DNA of 64,000 bases, from contig NZ_JBJMAV010000001.1 of NCBI RefSeq assembly GCF_046600715.1, forward strand, positions 186,001 to 250,000. Reading direction: 5' to 3'. The stretch's first letter is position 1. Every line of letters starts with the position of its first letter. Below the pieces are notes generated by a model. It was not told the DNA's origin and did no database searches. It was given only the letters and a program-made list of their open reading frames with translations. Below, piece after piece: positions 40,961-49,485 of this stretch. The position numbers and the translations under genes are program-made. The DNA comes from Lysobacter_C viscosus. GTDB taxonomy: Bacteria; Pseudomonadota; Gammaproteobacteria; Xanthomonadales; Xanthomonadaceae.

Positions 40961-42445
40961 TTGAATACGCTCACCCGGCTGCGCCAGGACTGGCTCGGCA
41001 ACATCCGTGGCGACGTCCTCGCCGGCCTCGTCGTCGCGCTCGCGCTGATTCCCGAAGCGATCGCCTTTTCCATCATCGCCGGCGTCGACCCCAAGGTCGG
41101 CCTCTACGCCTCGTTCTGCATTGCCGTGGTCATCGCCTTCACCGGCGGCCGGCCGGGCATGATCTCCGCCGCCACCGGCGCGATGGCCCTGGTCATGGTC
41201 ACCCTGGTGCGCGACCACGGCCTGCAGTACCTGCTGGCCGCGACCCTGCTGACCGGGGTGCTGCAGATCCTGGCCGGCGTGCTCAAGCTCGCCACGTTGA
41301 TGCGCTTCATCTCGCGCTCGGTGATCACCGGCTTCGTCAATGCGCTGGCGATCCTGATCTTCATGGCCCAGCTGCCCGAGCTCACCGGGGTGCCGTGGAC
41401 GGTGTACGCGATGACCGCCGCCGGCCTGGGCATCATCTACCTGTTCCCGTACCTCACCCGCGCCGTACCCTCGCCGCTGGTGGCGATCGTGGTGCTGACA
41501 GTGATCGCCCTGCTGCTCAATCTCGACATCCGCACCGTCGGCGACATGGGCCAGCTGCCCGACAGCCTGCCGGTGTTCCTGCTGCCCGACGTGCCGCTCA
41601 ACCTGGAGACCCTGTGGATCATCCTGCCGGTGTCGGCGACGCTGGCGGTGGTCGGGCTGCTGGAGTCGCTGCTGACCGCGCAGATCGTCGACGACCTGAC
41701 CGACACGCCCAGCGACAAGAACCGCGAATCGACCGGGCAGGGCGTGGCCAACATCGCCTCGGGCTTCCTCGGCGGCATGGCCGGCTGCGCGATGATCGGG
41801 CAGTCGGTGATCAACGTGAAATCCGGTGGTCGCGGGCGCCTGTCCACCCTGGTGGCCGGCGTGGTGCTGCTGCTGCTGGTGGTGTTCGCCAGCCCCTGGG
41901 TGCGGCAGATCCCGATGGCCGCGCTGGTGGCGGTGATGATCATGGTGTCGATCGGTACCTTCAGCTGGGCCTCGGTGCGCGACCTCAGGTCGCATCCCAG
42001 ATCCTCCAGCCTGGTCATGGTCGCCACCGTCGTGGTGACCGTGCTGACCCACGACCTCGCCAAGGGCGTGCTGACCGGCGTGCTGCTGTCGGCGCTGTTC
42101 TTCGCCCGCAAGGTCGGGCAGGTGCTGCACGTCGGTTCGGTGTCGGCTGAAGACGGCGCGGCGCGCCACTACACGGTGACCGGCCAGGTGTTCTTCGCTT
42201 CGGCCGAAACCTTCATCGCCGCGTTCGACTTCAAGGAGGTGCTGCAGCACGTGCGCATCGACGTCAGTCGGGCGCACTTCTGGGATCTCAGCGCAGTGGG
42301 TGCGCTGGACAAGGTGGTGCTCAAGTTCCGCCGTGAGGGCACCCGGGTCGAGTTGATCGGCATGAACGAGGCCAGCGCGACGCTGGTGGATCGGCTGGGC
42401 GTGCACGACAAGCCCGATGCCGTCGAACGCCTGTCGGGCCATTGA
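40961..42445 (+). CDS. SulP-family anion transporter with STAS domain
   Basis: A 494-residue inner-membrane transporter with about 12-14 hydrophobic segments (1-400) and a C-terminal STAS domain (about 400-490: TGQVFFASAETFIAAFDF, ISR-like DVSRAHFWDLSAVGALDKV). The N-terminal RGDVLAGLVVALALIPEAIAFS is the SulP signature. The anion carried may be sulfate, bicarbonate or another dicarboxylate; the sequence does not tell. The start is TTG at 40961, used because no ATG fits. The next gene, 10 bp later, encodes a UspA protein, a pairing seen for other SulP carriers. Confidence 0.92.
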   Translation: MNTLTRLRQDWLGNIRGDVLAGLVVALALIPEAIAFSIIAGVDPKVGLYASFCIAVVIAFTGGRPGMISAATGAMALVMVTLVRDHGLQYLLAATLLTGVLQILAGVLKLATLMRFISRSVITGFVNALAILIFMAQLPELTGVPWTVYAMTAAGLGIIYLFPYLTRAVPSPLVAIVVLTVIALLLNLDIRTVGDMGQLPDSLPVFLLPDVPLNLETLWIILPVSATLAVVGLLESLLTAQIVDDLTDTPSDKNRESTGQGVANIASGFLGGMAGCAMIGQSVINVKSGGRGRLSTLVAGVVLLLLVVFASPWVRQIPMAALVAVMIMVSIGTFSWASVRDLRSHPRSSSLVMVATVVVTVLTHDLAKGVLTGVLLSALFFARKVGQVLHVGSVSAEDGAARHYTVTGQVFFASAETFIAAFDFKEVLQHVRIDVSRAHFWDLSAVGALDKVVLKFRREGTRVELIGMNEASATLVDRLGVHDKPDAVERLSGH

Positions 42446-42455
42446 GGAGAGCGCC

Positions 42456-43334
42456 ATGACCACGCCACTGATCCACGCCGAAGGCCGCGTGCTGGCCGCC
42501 ATCGATCGGTCGACCTACACCGAGAGCGTCGCCCGCCACGCCGGCTGGGCCGCCGCGCGCCTGGGTGCGTCGCTGGAGCTGCTGCACGTACTGGACCGCC
42601 ATCCCGAGGCCGCGCCGGTCGCCGACTACAGCGGCAACCTGGGCCTGGGCGAGCAGGAAAGCCTGCTCGATGAACTGGCCCAACTGGATGAGCGCCGCAG
42701 CGCGCTGGCGCAGGAACAGGGGCGCCTGCTGCTGCAGGAGGCTCGCGGCTTCGCCATCGCGATGGGTGCAGCCACCCCCGATATCCGCCAGCGCCATGGG
42801 GGGCTGGTGGACACGCTGACCGAACTGGAGCCTGGCGTGCGCCTGTTCGTGCTGGGCAAGCGCGGGGGGCACGCCGACTTCGCCAAGGGCCACCTGGGAG
42901 GCAACCTGGAGCGCGTGGTGCGGGCAGTGCACCGTCCGCTGCTGGTGGCCTCGCGCGCGTTCCGTCCGATCCACCGCGTGCTGGTGGCGTTCGACGGCAG
43001 CGCGACCACGCGAAAGGGCATCGAGATGGTCGCCGCCAGTCCGCTGTTCCGGGGACTGGAGGTACGCGTGCTGATGGTGGGGAAGGACGACGACGCGGCA
43101 CGGTCCCAACTCGCCTGGGCGACGGGCGTGCTGTCGGATGCCGGGTTCGATCCGTCGATTGCGCTGCGCGAAGGCCAGGCGGACACGGTCATTGCCGATG
43201 CCGTGCGCGAGGACAGCATCGACCTGCTGGTGATGGGCGCCTACGGCCAATCGCGCATCCGCCGGCTCATCGTGGGCAGCACCACGACGACCATGCTGCG
43301 GACCTGCGCCGTCCCGGTGCTGCTGCTGCGCTGA
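42456..43334 (+). CDS. Universal stress protein, tandem UspA domains
   Basis: A 292-residue protein with two UspA domains (about 8-160 and 168-292). The second ends with GAYGQSRIRRLIVGSTTTTML, the G-2x-G-9x-G(S/T) ATP-binding motif; the first has a weaker form with GKRGGHADFAKGHLGGNLE. GAGGAGA lies six bases before the ATG. It is 10 bp downstream of a SulP transporter gene, suggesting the Usp regulates or monitors the transporter, as proposed for other SulP-Usp pairs. A two-domain Usp likely works as an intramolecular pair. Confidence 0.92.
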   Translation: MTTPLIHAEGRVLAAIDRSTYTESVARHAGWAAARLGASLELLHVLDRHPEAAPVADYSGNLGLGEQESLLDELAQLDERRSALAQEQGRLLLQEARGFAIAMGAATPDIRQRHGGLVDTLTELEPGVRLFVLGKRGGHADFAKGHLGGNLERVVRAVHRPLLVASRAFRPIHRVLVAFDGSATTRKGIEMVAASPLFRGLEVRVLMVGKDDDAARSQLAWATGVLSDAGFDPSIALREGQADTVIADAVREDSIDLLVMGAYGQSRIRRLIVGSTTTTMLRTCAVPVLLLR

Positions 43335-43773
43335 CGCATCGCCGCGGTGGCACGGCTGGATCCCGCCAAAGGCGGGGACCGGCCGGCCGTTACCGTTGGC
43401 GCCGGGATGCATGTGCGGTCCGTGCCCGTGAGGCGTGGCCGGTTCTCGTGCTTCCCGTCCCGAGCCCGCAGCGGGCCCCCGATCCAGGCAGCGAACTCAA
43501 TGGGCTACGTGTCGAGCGGAACGGGCTCCGGCAGCCCGCACCGACATGTCGGTACCGCTGCCGGGCTTCACCCCGCAGCTCCGGTTGGCCCAGGCGTCGC
43601 TCGGCTGCACGCTCAGTGGTGGCGTGGCCGAGTGCCAGCCGGGCGAGGATCTTTCGTCGATGTTGCGCCGGGCGGACGCGGCGCTGTACGGCGCCAAGCG
43701 CGAGGGACGGACCGGCTGCGGGTGGCGGCGCGCACCGACGTACCGTCGATTACAACCGGCTAGCGACCGTCAG
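43335..43773 (+). other. 439-bp gap without a complete gene; holds a small hairpin and a GGDEF remnant
   Basis: Between the Usp stop and the convergent sirtuin stop there is no intact gene. CCCGCC-AAA-GGCGGG (43362-43376) is a hairpin near the start but has no T-tract. The second half carries a GGDEF-like fragment described separately. The rest shows no motif I recognise. Confidence 0.6.
43594..43731 (+). pseudogene. Remnant of a diguanylate cyclase (GGDEF) domain
   Basis: One frame encodes ASLGCTLSGGVAECQPGEDL followed by LSSMLRRADAALYGAKREGR, which is the C-terminal part of a GGDEF domain (the SGGVA strand and the RADxALYxAKxxGRN helix are highly conserved in that family). The GGDEF catalytic motif itself and everything upstream are missing, and no start codon or Shine-Dalgarno suits the fragment. 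Its reading frame continues without a stop into the antisense of the sirtuin, so it is a decayed remnant rather than a gene. Confidence 0.65.
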
Positions 43774-44535
43774 CTACCAGGCGGCGGCGAGGACCGGACC
43801 GCAATCGGCGTCCAGCTTGAGCGTCGCCAACGGGTCGGCGCGGGTCACGCCGCGGGTCAGGATCGCCAGCGGCTTTCCGGCTTCGTGCGCCGCGCGGGCG
43901 AAGCGATAGCCCGAATAGACCATCAGCGAAGAACCCACCACCAGCATCGCGTCCGCCTGCTGCAGTGCCCCGGCAGCGGCGGCCACCCGGTCGCGCGGCA
44001 CGTTTTCCCCGAAGAACACCACGTCGGGCTTGAGTACGCCGCCACAGCGGTCGCAGGCCGGTATGCGGAACCCGGCGATGGCCGCGTCGTCGACATCCGC
44101 ATCGCCGTCCGGCGCGGGGCCGTCAATGCGAGGGGCCCAGCCGGGGTTGAGCGCGGCAAGTTGCTGCTGCAGCGCCGCGCGGCTGGAGCGATACCCGCAC
44201 GCAAGGCAGGCAACGGCATCGATGCGCCCGTGCAGGTCGGTGACCCCCGGGCTTCCGGCCCGCTGGTGCAGGCCGTCCACGTTCTGGGTCACCAGCGCCG
44301 TGAGCCGGCCACGCCGACCCGCGTCTGCCAGGGCAATGTGCGCCGTGTTGGGCCGCGCGCGCTCGACCAGCGGCCAACCCACGAAGCTGCGTGCCCAGTA
44401 GCGCGAACGCATGGCCGGCTCGGTGGTGAATGCCTGGTAGGTGACCGGCGCGGTCCGCTTCCAGGCCCCGTCCTCTCCGCGGTAGTCGGGAATGCCCGAC
44501 GCGGTGCTGCAGCCCGCGCCGGTCAGGACGAACAC
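43774..44535 (-). CDS. Sir2-family NAD-dependent deacetylase (sirtuin)
   Basis: A Sir2 protein of 253 residues as started here. The NAD site GAGCSTASGIPDYRG is at the very start (7-20), the catalytic histidine is in TQNVDGLHQRAG, and the zinc cysteines pair as CLACGY and CDRCGG. It removes acyl groups from lysines with NAD. The GTG at 44535 starts directly at strand beta-1; homologs have about 25 more residues (here LDESADRLRDFLSTHRRV-like), and this upstream stretch is open but lacks ATG, GTG or TTG, so the true start may be an unusual CTG or lie within the phasin gene overlap. It overlaps or abuts the phasin gene upstream. Confidence 0.85.
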   Translation of the reverse strand: MFVLTGAGCSTASGIPDYRGEDGAWKRTAPVTYQAFTTEPAMRSRYWARSFVGWPLVERARPNTAHIALADAGRRGRLTALVTQNVDGLHQRAGSPGVTDLHGRIDAVACLACGYRSSRAALQQQLAALNPGWAPRIDGPAPDGDADVDDAAIAGFRIPACDRCGGVLKPDVVFFGENVPRDRVAAAAGALQQADAMLVVGSSLMVYSGYRFARAAHEAGKPLAILTRGVTRADPLATLKLDADCGPVLAAAW

Positions 44536-44591
44536 GCGCCGGTGCGTCGACAGGAAGTCGCGCAGCCGGTCCGCGGATTCGTCCAGGTTCG

Positions 44592-45281
44592 TCAGCGGCG
44601 GGTACCCCGCGGCGCCGACGGTCGCGCAGGTGCCTTCGCAGAGCGCGAGGAGGGCCGTGGTGCTTTCGATGCGACCTTCCGCGCCGCCGGCTTCTTCGCG
44701 GCGGGTGAGGCGGTTTTCGCTGTGGAGCGGGCACCGGTGCCGACGGGTTTCGCCTTGCCCCGGGTGGCCCCGGACGCGGAAGCCCTGGAGCCGGCGGAGG
44801 CGCGCGGTTTGGACGGCTTCGCAGGCGCCTGCCGCCTCAATTCCGCGGTCAAGGCGTCGACGCGCCGGCTCAACTCGGCCAGGTCGTTCCGGTCGGGCAC
44901 ACCGATCCGCTCCAGCGTCCGGTGCACGCGCTCTTCGAACCCCTTCTCAAGCCGGTCCCAGCCATCGACCGCCTTGTCGCGGGCGGTCTCCACCGTGCTC
45001 TCGACCGTGCGAAGGGCGGCCTTTGCCTGCTCACCGGCCACGCGCCGGGTCTGCTGTTCGATGCCCATCCCGTCGCGGACCAGGCCTTCGAACAGGCGCG
45101 AGCCCTCGGCCTGCGCACGGTTGAACGCGCCCATGCCTGCCAGCCAGATCTGCTGCGCGGATTCGGTCAGCGAGCGCGAGAGCTGCTCGCCCTGGGATTC
45201 GGTGCGCTGGGGGCCGGGCCTTGCGGCGTCGTCACCGCTGCGTGCGGATGCGGGGCGTTTACGGGCGTTTCGGGTAGCCAT
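44592..45281 (-). CDS. Phasin family / PhaF-like polyhydroxyalkanoate granule protein
   Basis: A 229-residue protein: a phasin helical domain (about 30-130, LTESAQQIWLAGMGAFNRAQ and GEQAKAALRTVESTVETARD) and a C-terminal Lys/Ala/Arg-rich tail (about 150-229) of histone/AlgP type that can bind DNA, as in PhaF of Pseudomonas. The phasin part coats PHA granules and the basic tail may tether them to the nucleoid. AGGAGG lies six bases before the ATG. The sirtuin gene follows and a PHA-system protein precedes it. Confidence 0.85.
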   Translation of the reverse strand: MATRNARKRPASARSGDDAARPGPQRTESQGEQLSRSLTESAQQIWLAGMGAFNRAQAEGSRLFEGLVRDGMGIEQQTRRVAGEQAKAALRTVESTVETARDKAVDGWDRLEKGFEERVHRTLERIGVPDRNDLAELSRRVDALTAELRRQAPAKPSKPRASAGSRASASGATRGKAKPVGTGARSTAKTASPAAKKPAARKVASKAPRPSSRSAKAPARPSAPRGTRR

Positions 45282-45363
45282 GGTGCCTCCTGGGGGTTGG
45301 GTGCCACGGCACCATCGCACGGGTTGCCCCGGGGTTTCATCCCGGCGGCGGCAGCAGGGGAGT

Positions 45364-45639
45364 TCAGCCGAAGCGTTCGCCGAGCACGCGGTGGATCTCG
45401 CTCTCGATCGGACCCTTCATGGCGCTGAGCAGGAAACCCAGTTGCGCGGTGACGTGCAGCTCCTGCGGGGCCAGCGCGATGCGGCCGTCCACGCCACTGC
45501 GGCTGAAGGTCAGGATGTCGCCCTGCCAGGCGCAGGTGACGCCGAAGCGCTCTGCAAGCTTGTCGGCCACCTCCTGCACCGCCACGCGGGCCCGCGCGGG
45601 TGTCAGGGAGTGGGCGTGGCGGATGTCGATGCTGGACAT
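45364..45639 (-). CDS. Polyhydroxyalkanoic acid system family protein
   Basis: A 91-residue protein matching the PHA system family (PHA_gran_rgn). It begins DIRHAHSLTPARARVAVQEV and has the central strand-like TFSRSGVDGRIALAPQELHV and the C-terminal EIHRVLGERFG, all typical. The role is unknown beyond association with PHA genes. ATG at 45639. It is next to the phasin gene and the two likely form a PHA-related pair, although no phaC synthase is in the window. Confidence 0.85.
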   Translation of the reverse strand: MSSIDIRHAHSLTPARARVAVQEVADKLAERFGVTCAWQGDILTFSRSGVDGRIALAPQELHVTAQLGFLLSAMKGPIESEIHRVLGERFG

Positions 45640-45749
45640 GGGGGAGGCCGCTTGGAATCGGACGCCCATTGTGCGGCCGAGCGCGTGACGCTCCAAGCGT
45701 GGCGCGGCGCCAGATGGCACGGCGCGGCAGCGTGCTAGATTGCGCCGGC

Positions 45750-46544
45750 GTGAACGAACTCCGACTGCGACGCCCCGACCGCGAACTTGCCGACCTGGTG
45801 CTGCCACCGGGCGTGCACGCCGTGGGCCGGGATGTTCGCGGCGACATGGCTCTGGTCGAGGCAGGCCAGCCCATGCTGGCGCAGTTGTGCATCGACCGCC
45901 GCGGGATCTGGATGCAACTGGCCGAGGGCGCGCGCGGTGTGCACGTCAACGGCCGACCGGTACGGCGCATGGCGATGTTGCGCCCGGGCGATGCGATCTT
46001 CCTGGAAGGCGTCGAACTCGTGCTGCTGGGGGATGAGCCGGAAGCGGCGCCCGACGATGACGCGCCGGTTGACGCCGAGTCACGGCTGGTGCTGCGTGGG
46101 GTGGGCGGGCCGTTGCACGGTCGCTGCCACCCCCTCGAGCAGGCGGTCACCATCGGCCGCGCCCGCGACTGCGAAGTGAGGCTCGACGAGCCCGGGCTGG
46201 CGGACCGCCATGCCCGCCTGGTGCCCTGCGAGCAGGGCGCGGTGTTGCGTGACCTGGGCTCCGAGCAGGGCAGCCGGGTCAACGGACACGCCGTGCGGCA
46301 TGGCGTGCTTCGCGCAGGCGACCAACTGGCCATCGAGGGGTGCCGCTTCGTGCTGGAGGCGCCGCGTCCTGCGCCGCGAAACGCGGCGTTGGCGGCGCCC
46401 GGCCGCGACCCACCGGTCCTGTCGGCGGAAGGGCCGGCACCCGCGGGGATGGTCGAATCCGCCCGTCGATTGCCGTGGCTGCTGCTCGCAGCGTTGCTGC
46501 TGTCGGGGGCGCTGAGCCTGCTGCTGCTTTACGGCACGCGCTGA
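45750..46544 (+). CDS. Tandem-FHA-domain protein with C-terminal membrane helix
   Basis: A 264-residue protein with two forkhead-associated (FHA) domains. The second, about 130-210, shows TIGRARDCEVRLDEPGLADRH, RD-loop and SRVNGHAVRHG, the phosphothreonine-binding plan. The first, about 10-90, is diverged (VHAVGRDVRGD, GVHVNGRPVRRM). A hydrophobic helix near 240-260 anchors the C-terminus. The start is GTG at 45750; TAGATT ends eight bases before it, so a leaderless mRNA is possible. No kinase gene is adjacent. FHA proteins with a membrane helix often belong to secretion or stress signalling, but no partner is seen here. Confidence 0.82.
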   Translation: MNELRLRRPDRELADLVLPPGVHAVGRDVRGDMALVEAGQPMLAQLCIDRRGIWMQLAEGARGVHVNGRPVRRMAMLRPGDAIFLEGVELVLLGDEPEAAPDDDAPVDAESRLVLRGVGGPLHGRCHPLEQAVTIGRARDCEVRLDEPGLADRHARLVPCEQGAVLRDLGSEQGSRVNGHAVRHGVLRAGDQLAIEGCRFVLEAPRPAPRNAALAAPGRDPPVLSAEGPAPAGMVESARRLPWLLLAALLLSGALSLLLLYGTR

Positions 46545-47209
46545 GCACCGGCGCGGCTGGCCGGGGCATTGGCCGCCGCCGCGCGACGCCGCCGCCATGC
46601 ACGCGCCGCGCGCCAGCCCAGCAGGACCGCAAGGATGCCGGCATACAGCAGCGGCTCGCGGACATCGGACTTCACGATCCACCAGAAGTGCAGCACGGCA
46701 AGGGCGGCAATCAGGTACACCAGCTGGTGCAACTGCCCCCAGCGCCGGCCCAGCCGCCGCATCGCCGCCTGGGTCGAGGTCACGGCGAGTGGCACCAGCA
46801 GCAGCCACGCCGCGAATCCGACGGTGATGTAGGGCCGCTCGATGATTTCCTCGAACACCAGCGCCCAGTACCCGCGAAGGTCCAGCACCAGATAGGCGGC
46901 CAGGTGGAGCGTCGCGTAGAAGAAGGCGTACAGGCCCAGCATCCTGCGCAAGCGCAGCAGCGAAGCCAGCCCGGTAAGTTGGCGCAGCGGGGTGATCGCA
47001 AGGGTCAGCAGCAGCAGGCGAAGCGCCCAGGTCCCCAGGCGATGTTCAATCTCGGCCACCGGGTCCGCACCCAGCCCGCCACTGCCGGTCAACCACTCCT
47101 GGCGGATCTGCCAGGCCAGGATGGCCGCAGGCACCAGCGCCAGTGCATGCACCGCGGCCTTGGCCGCCAGCACAGTGGGCGGGGTCTTGCGGCGGGCCGG
47201 CGCCGCCAT
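46529..47209 (-). CDS. msrQ: Heme-binding membrane subunit MsrQ
   Basis: A 226-residue membrane protein with about six helices, matching MsrQ, which passes electrons from quinol or flavin to periplasmic methionine sulfoxide reductase MsrP. The motifs LRRMLGLYAFFYATLHLAAYL and WGQLHQLVYLIAALAVLHFWW hold the heme-b histidines. The start ATG at 47209 is followed 16 bp upstream by the msrP stop (47226), so both genes run as an operon, msrP first. The C-terminal tail is Arg/Ala-rich. Confidence 0.93.
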   Translation of the reverse strand: MAAPARRKTPPTVLAAKAAVHALALVPAAILAWQIRQEWLTGSGGLGADPVAEIEHRLGTWALRLLLLTLAITPLRQLTGLASLLRLRRMLGLYAFFYATLHLAAYLVLDLRGYWALVFEEIIERPYITVGFAAWLLLVPLAVTSTQAAMRRLGRRWGQLHQLVYLIAALAVLHFWWIVKSDVREPLLYAGILAVLLGWRAARAWRRRRAAAANAPASRAGAQRVP

Positions 47210-47225
47210 CAGCGCGCCGTCCGGG

Positions 47226-48197
47226 TCAGAACCACTTGCGCAGGTCCATGCCGGTGTACAGCCCTGCGACCTGGTCGGCATAACCGTTGAACAGGCGCGT
47301 CGGGACGCGGTCGGCGAAGAGCTTGCTGCCGGTCCCGGCGATGCGCCGCTCGGTCTTCTGGCTCCAGCGCGGGTGGTCGACGTTGGGATTCACGTTTGAG
47401 AAGAACCCGTACTCGCTCGGCTGCAGGTCGTTCCATGCCGTGCGCGGCCGCTTTTCCACGAAGTCGATGGCGACGATCGACTTGATGCTCTTGAACCCGT
47501 ACTTCCACGGCACGACCAGGCGCAGTGGCGCGCCGTTCTGCTGGGGCAGCGGCTTGCCGTAGAGGCCGGTGGCCAGGAACGCGAGCGGGTGCATGGCCTC
47601 GTCGATGCGCAGGCCTTCGCGGTACGGCCAGTTGATCGAGCGGTAGGCGATTCCCGGCATCTGCTGGCGGTCGGCCAGGGTGGTGAAGGCCACGAATCTG
47701 GCCTTCGACGTGGGGGCGAACCGCTTGAGCACATCGGCCAGCGGCACGCCCAGCCATGGGATCACCATCGACCAGCCCTCCACGCAGCGCAGGCGGTAGA
47801 CGCGCTCGGTAGGCGCCAGGCCCCCGACCAGGTCGCCCAGCGACACCGTGCCGGGCTTGGCGCACTCGCCGCCGACGGCGACCGGCCATGGCGACGTGCG
47901 CAGCGTCTTGGCCGCGCGAGATGGGTCGGACTTGCCGGTCCCGAACTCGTAGAAGTTGTTGTAGCTGGTGACGTCCTGGTAAGTGGTCAGCGGCTCGTCG
48001 GTGGTAAAGCCCGCGCGGGCCTGTTGCGGGCTGATGCGGACGCTGGAGGCCGGAGGCGGCGGGGCGGACCGGGCACAGCCGGCCAGGGCCAGCGCGGGGG
48101 CGGCCGCAAAGGCCGCCAGCAGGCGGCGACGGTCGCGGTAGATCGCCTCGTCGGTGATCTCGGCGGCGGGAATGCGCAGGGCGTCGCGCAGGGACAT
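47226..48197 (-). CDS. msrP: Periplasmic methionine sulfoxide reductase MsrP (molybdoenzyme)
   Basis: A 323-residue molybdenum cofactor protein of the sulfite oxidase fold. The Mo cysteine is C138 in RLRCVEGWSMVIPW. It reduces oxidised methionine in periplasmic proteins. The N-terminus DRRRLLAAFAAAPALALAGC contains a twin-arginine signal and, at the same time, a lipobox-like LALAGC (C41), so it may be a Tat-exported lipoprotein. Start ATG at 48197. First gene of the msrPQ operon; it is divergent from serC. Confidence 0.92.
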   Translation of the reverse strand: MSLRDALRIPAAEITDEAIYRDRRRLLAAFAAAPALALAGCARSAPPPPASSVRISPQQARAGFTTDEPLTTYQDVTSYNNFYEFGTGKSDPSRAAKTLRTSPWPVAVGGECAKPGTVSLGDLVGGLAPTERVYRLRCVEGWSMVIPWLGVPLADVLKRFAPTSKARFVAFTTLADRQQMPGIAYRSINWPYREGLRIDEAMHPLAFLATGLYGKPLPQQNGAPLRLVVPWKYGFKSIKSIVAIDFVEKRPRTAWNDLQPSEYGFFSNVNPNVDHPRWSQKTERRIAGTGSKLFADRVPTRLFNGYADQVAGLYTGMDLRKWF

Positions 48198-48351
48198 GGC
48201 GGCTCCGGGAAACGTCGGCGTCATCCAGTAGACGGGCGGGGCGGTGAAAAGGATGCACGCACGGGGGCCGGGACGCCCCGATCCGGGCCGTCGGGTGGCA
48301 CCGTGCTGCGCTGCGGCATACTGTGGGACCCCCATCCAGCCGGAGCGTTCC

Positions 48352-49437
48352 ATGACCCGTGCCTTCAATTTCAGTGCCGGCCCCGCCACCCTGCCGCAGG
48401 CCGTCCTGGAGCAGGCACAGGCCGAAATGCTCGACTGGCGGGGCGTGGGCGCGTCCATCGTCGAACTCAGCCACCGCGGACCCGAGTTCATTCAGGTGGC
48501 GACGGAGGCCGAAGCCGACCTGCGCGCACTGATGTCGATCCCGGACGACTACGCAGTGCTGTTCCTGCAGGGCGGGGCGACCACCCAGCAGGCCCTGCTG
48601 GCGCTCAACTTCGCCGACTCCGGCCAGGTCGCCGACTACGTCGTGACCGGCCACTGGGGCAAGACCGCGCTCAAGCAGGTGAAGCATTACGTCACCGCGA
48701 ACATCGCCGCCGATGGCGAGGCCGGTGGCTTCCGCGACATCCCGCCGCGCGGTGAGTGGCGCCTCACGCCGGGCGCGGCGTACGTGCACGTCACCGCCAA
48801 CGAGACCATCCATGGCGTGGAGTTCCGCGACATCCCCGACGTGGGCGAAGTCCCGCTGTTCGCCGACTTCAGTTCGTCGATCGCGTCCGAGCCCCTGGAC
48901 GTCTCGCGCTTCGGGGTGATCTACGCCGGCGCGCAGAAGAACCTGGGCCCGGTGGGCGTCAGCGTGGTGATCGTGCGCAAGGAGTTGCTCGAGCGCACGG
49001 GACAGCCGCGTGCGGACATCCTCGACTATCGAAGCCACCTGAAAGGGGAGTCGATGCTCAACACGCCACCCACCTGGAACTGGTACCTGGCCGGGCTGGT
49101 GTTCAAGTGGATGCTGGCCGAGGGCGGGGTGGAGGAGTTCGCCACACGCAACGCGCGCAAGTCGGCGCTGCTGTACACGACCATCGACGGCTCGGGTGGC
49201 TTCTATCGCAACGAGGTTGCACCTGCGGTGCGCTCCCGCATGAACGTGCCGTTCTTCCTCCACGACGAGGCGTTGGACAAGCCGTTCCTGTCCGAGGCGA
49301 AAGCCGCCGGCCTGATCTCGCTCAAGGGCCACCGCGCCCTGGGAGGCATGCGCGCGTCGATCTACAACGCGATGCCGGAAGCGGGCGTCGAGGCGTTGGC
49401 CGGCTTCATGCGCGACTTCCAGCAGCGGCATGGCTGA
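48352..49437 (+). CDS. serC: Phosphoserine aminotransferase
   Basis: A 361-residue PLP enzyme that makes phosphoserine in serine synthesis and phosphohydroxythreonine in B6 synthesis. The start FNFSAGPATLPQAVLEQ is the SerC signature, and K196 in YAGAQKNLGPVG is the Schiff-base lysine. HRGPEF (41-46) and the GWxHTANETIHGVEF-type region (147-158) are in place. A CATACT/TACTGT hexamer near 48317-48324 and a GGAG ribosome site precede the ATG at 48352. aroA follows 48 bp later, giving the common serC-aroA pair. Confidence 0.96.
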   Translation: MTRAFNFSAGPATLPQAVLEQAQAEMLDWRGVGASIVELSHRGPEFIQVATEAEADLRALMSIPDDYAVLFLQGGATTQQALLALNFADSGQVADYVVTGHWGKTALKQVKHYVTANIAADGEAGGFRDIPPRGEWRLTPGAAYVHVTANETIHGVEFRDIPDVGEVPLFADFSSSIASEPLDVSRFGVIYAGAQKNLGPVGVSVVIVRKELLERTGQPRADILDYRSHLKGESMLNTPPTWNWYLAGLVFKWMLAEGGVEEFATRNARKSALLYTTIDGSGGFYRNEVAPAVRSRMNVPFFLHDEALDKPFLSEAKAAGLISLKGHRALGGMRASIYNAMPEAGVEALAGFMRDFQQRHG

Positions 49438-49485
49438 GCCGGCCCACACGGCCGGGGTTCGCCCGCGCCCGCGAAGCCCACGGCG

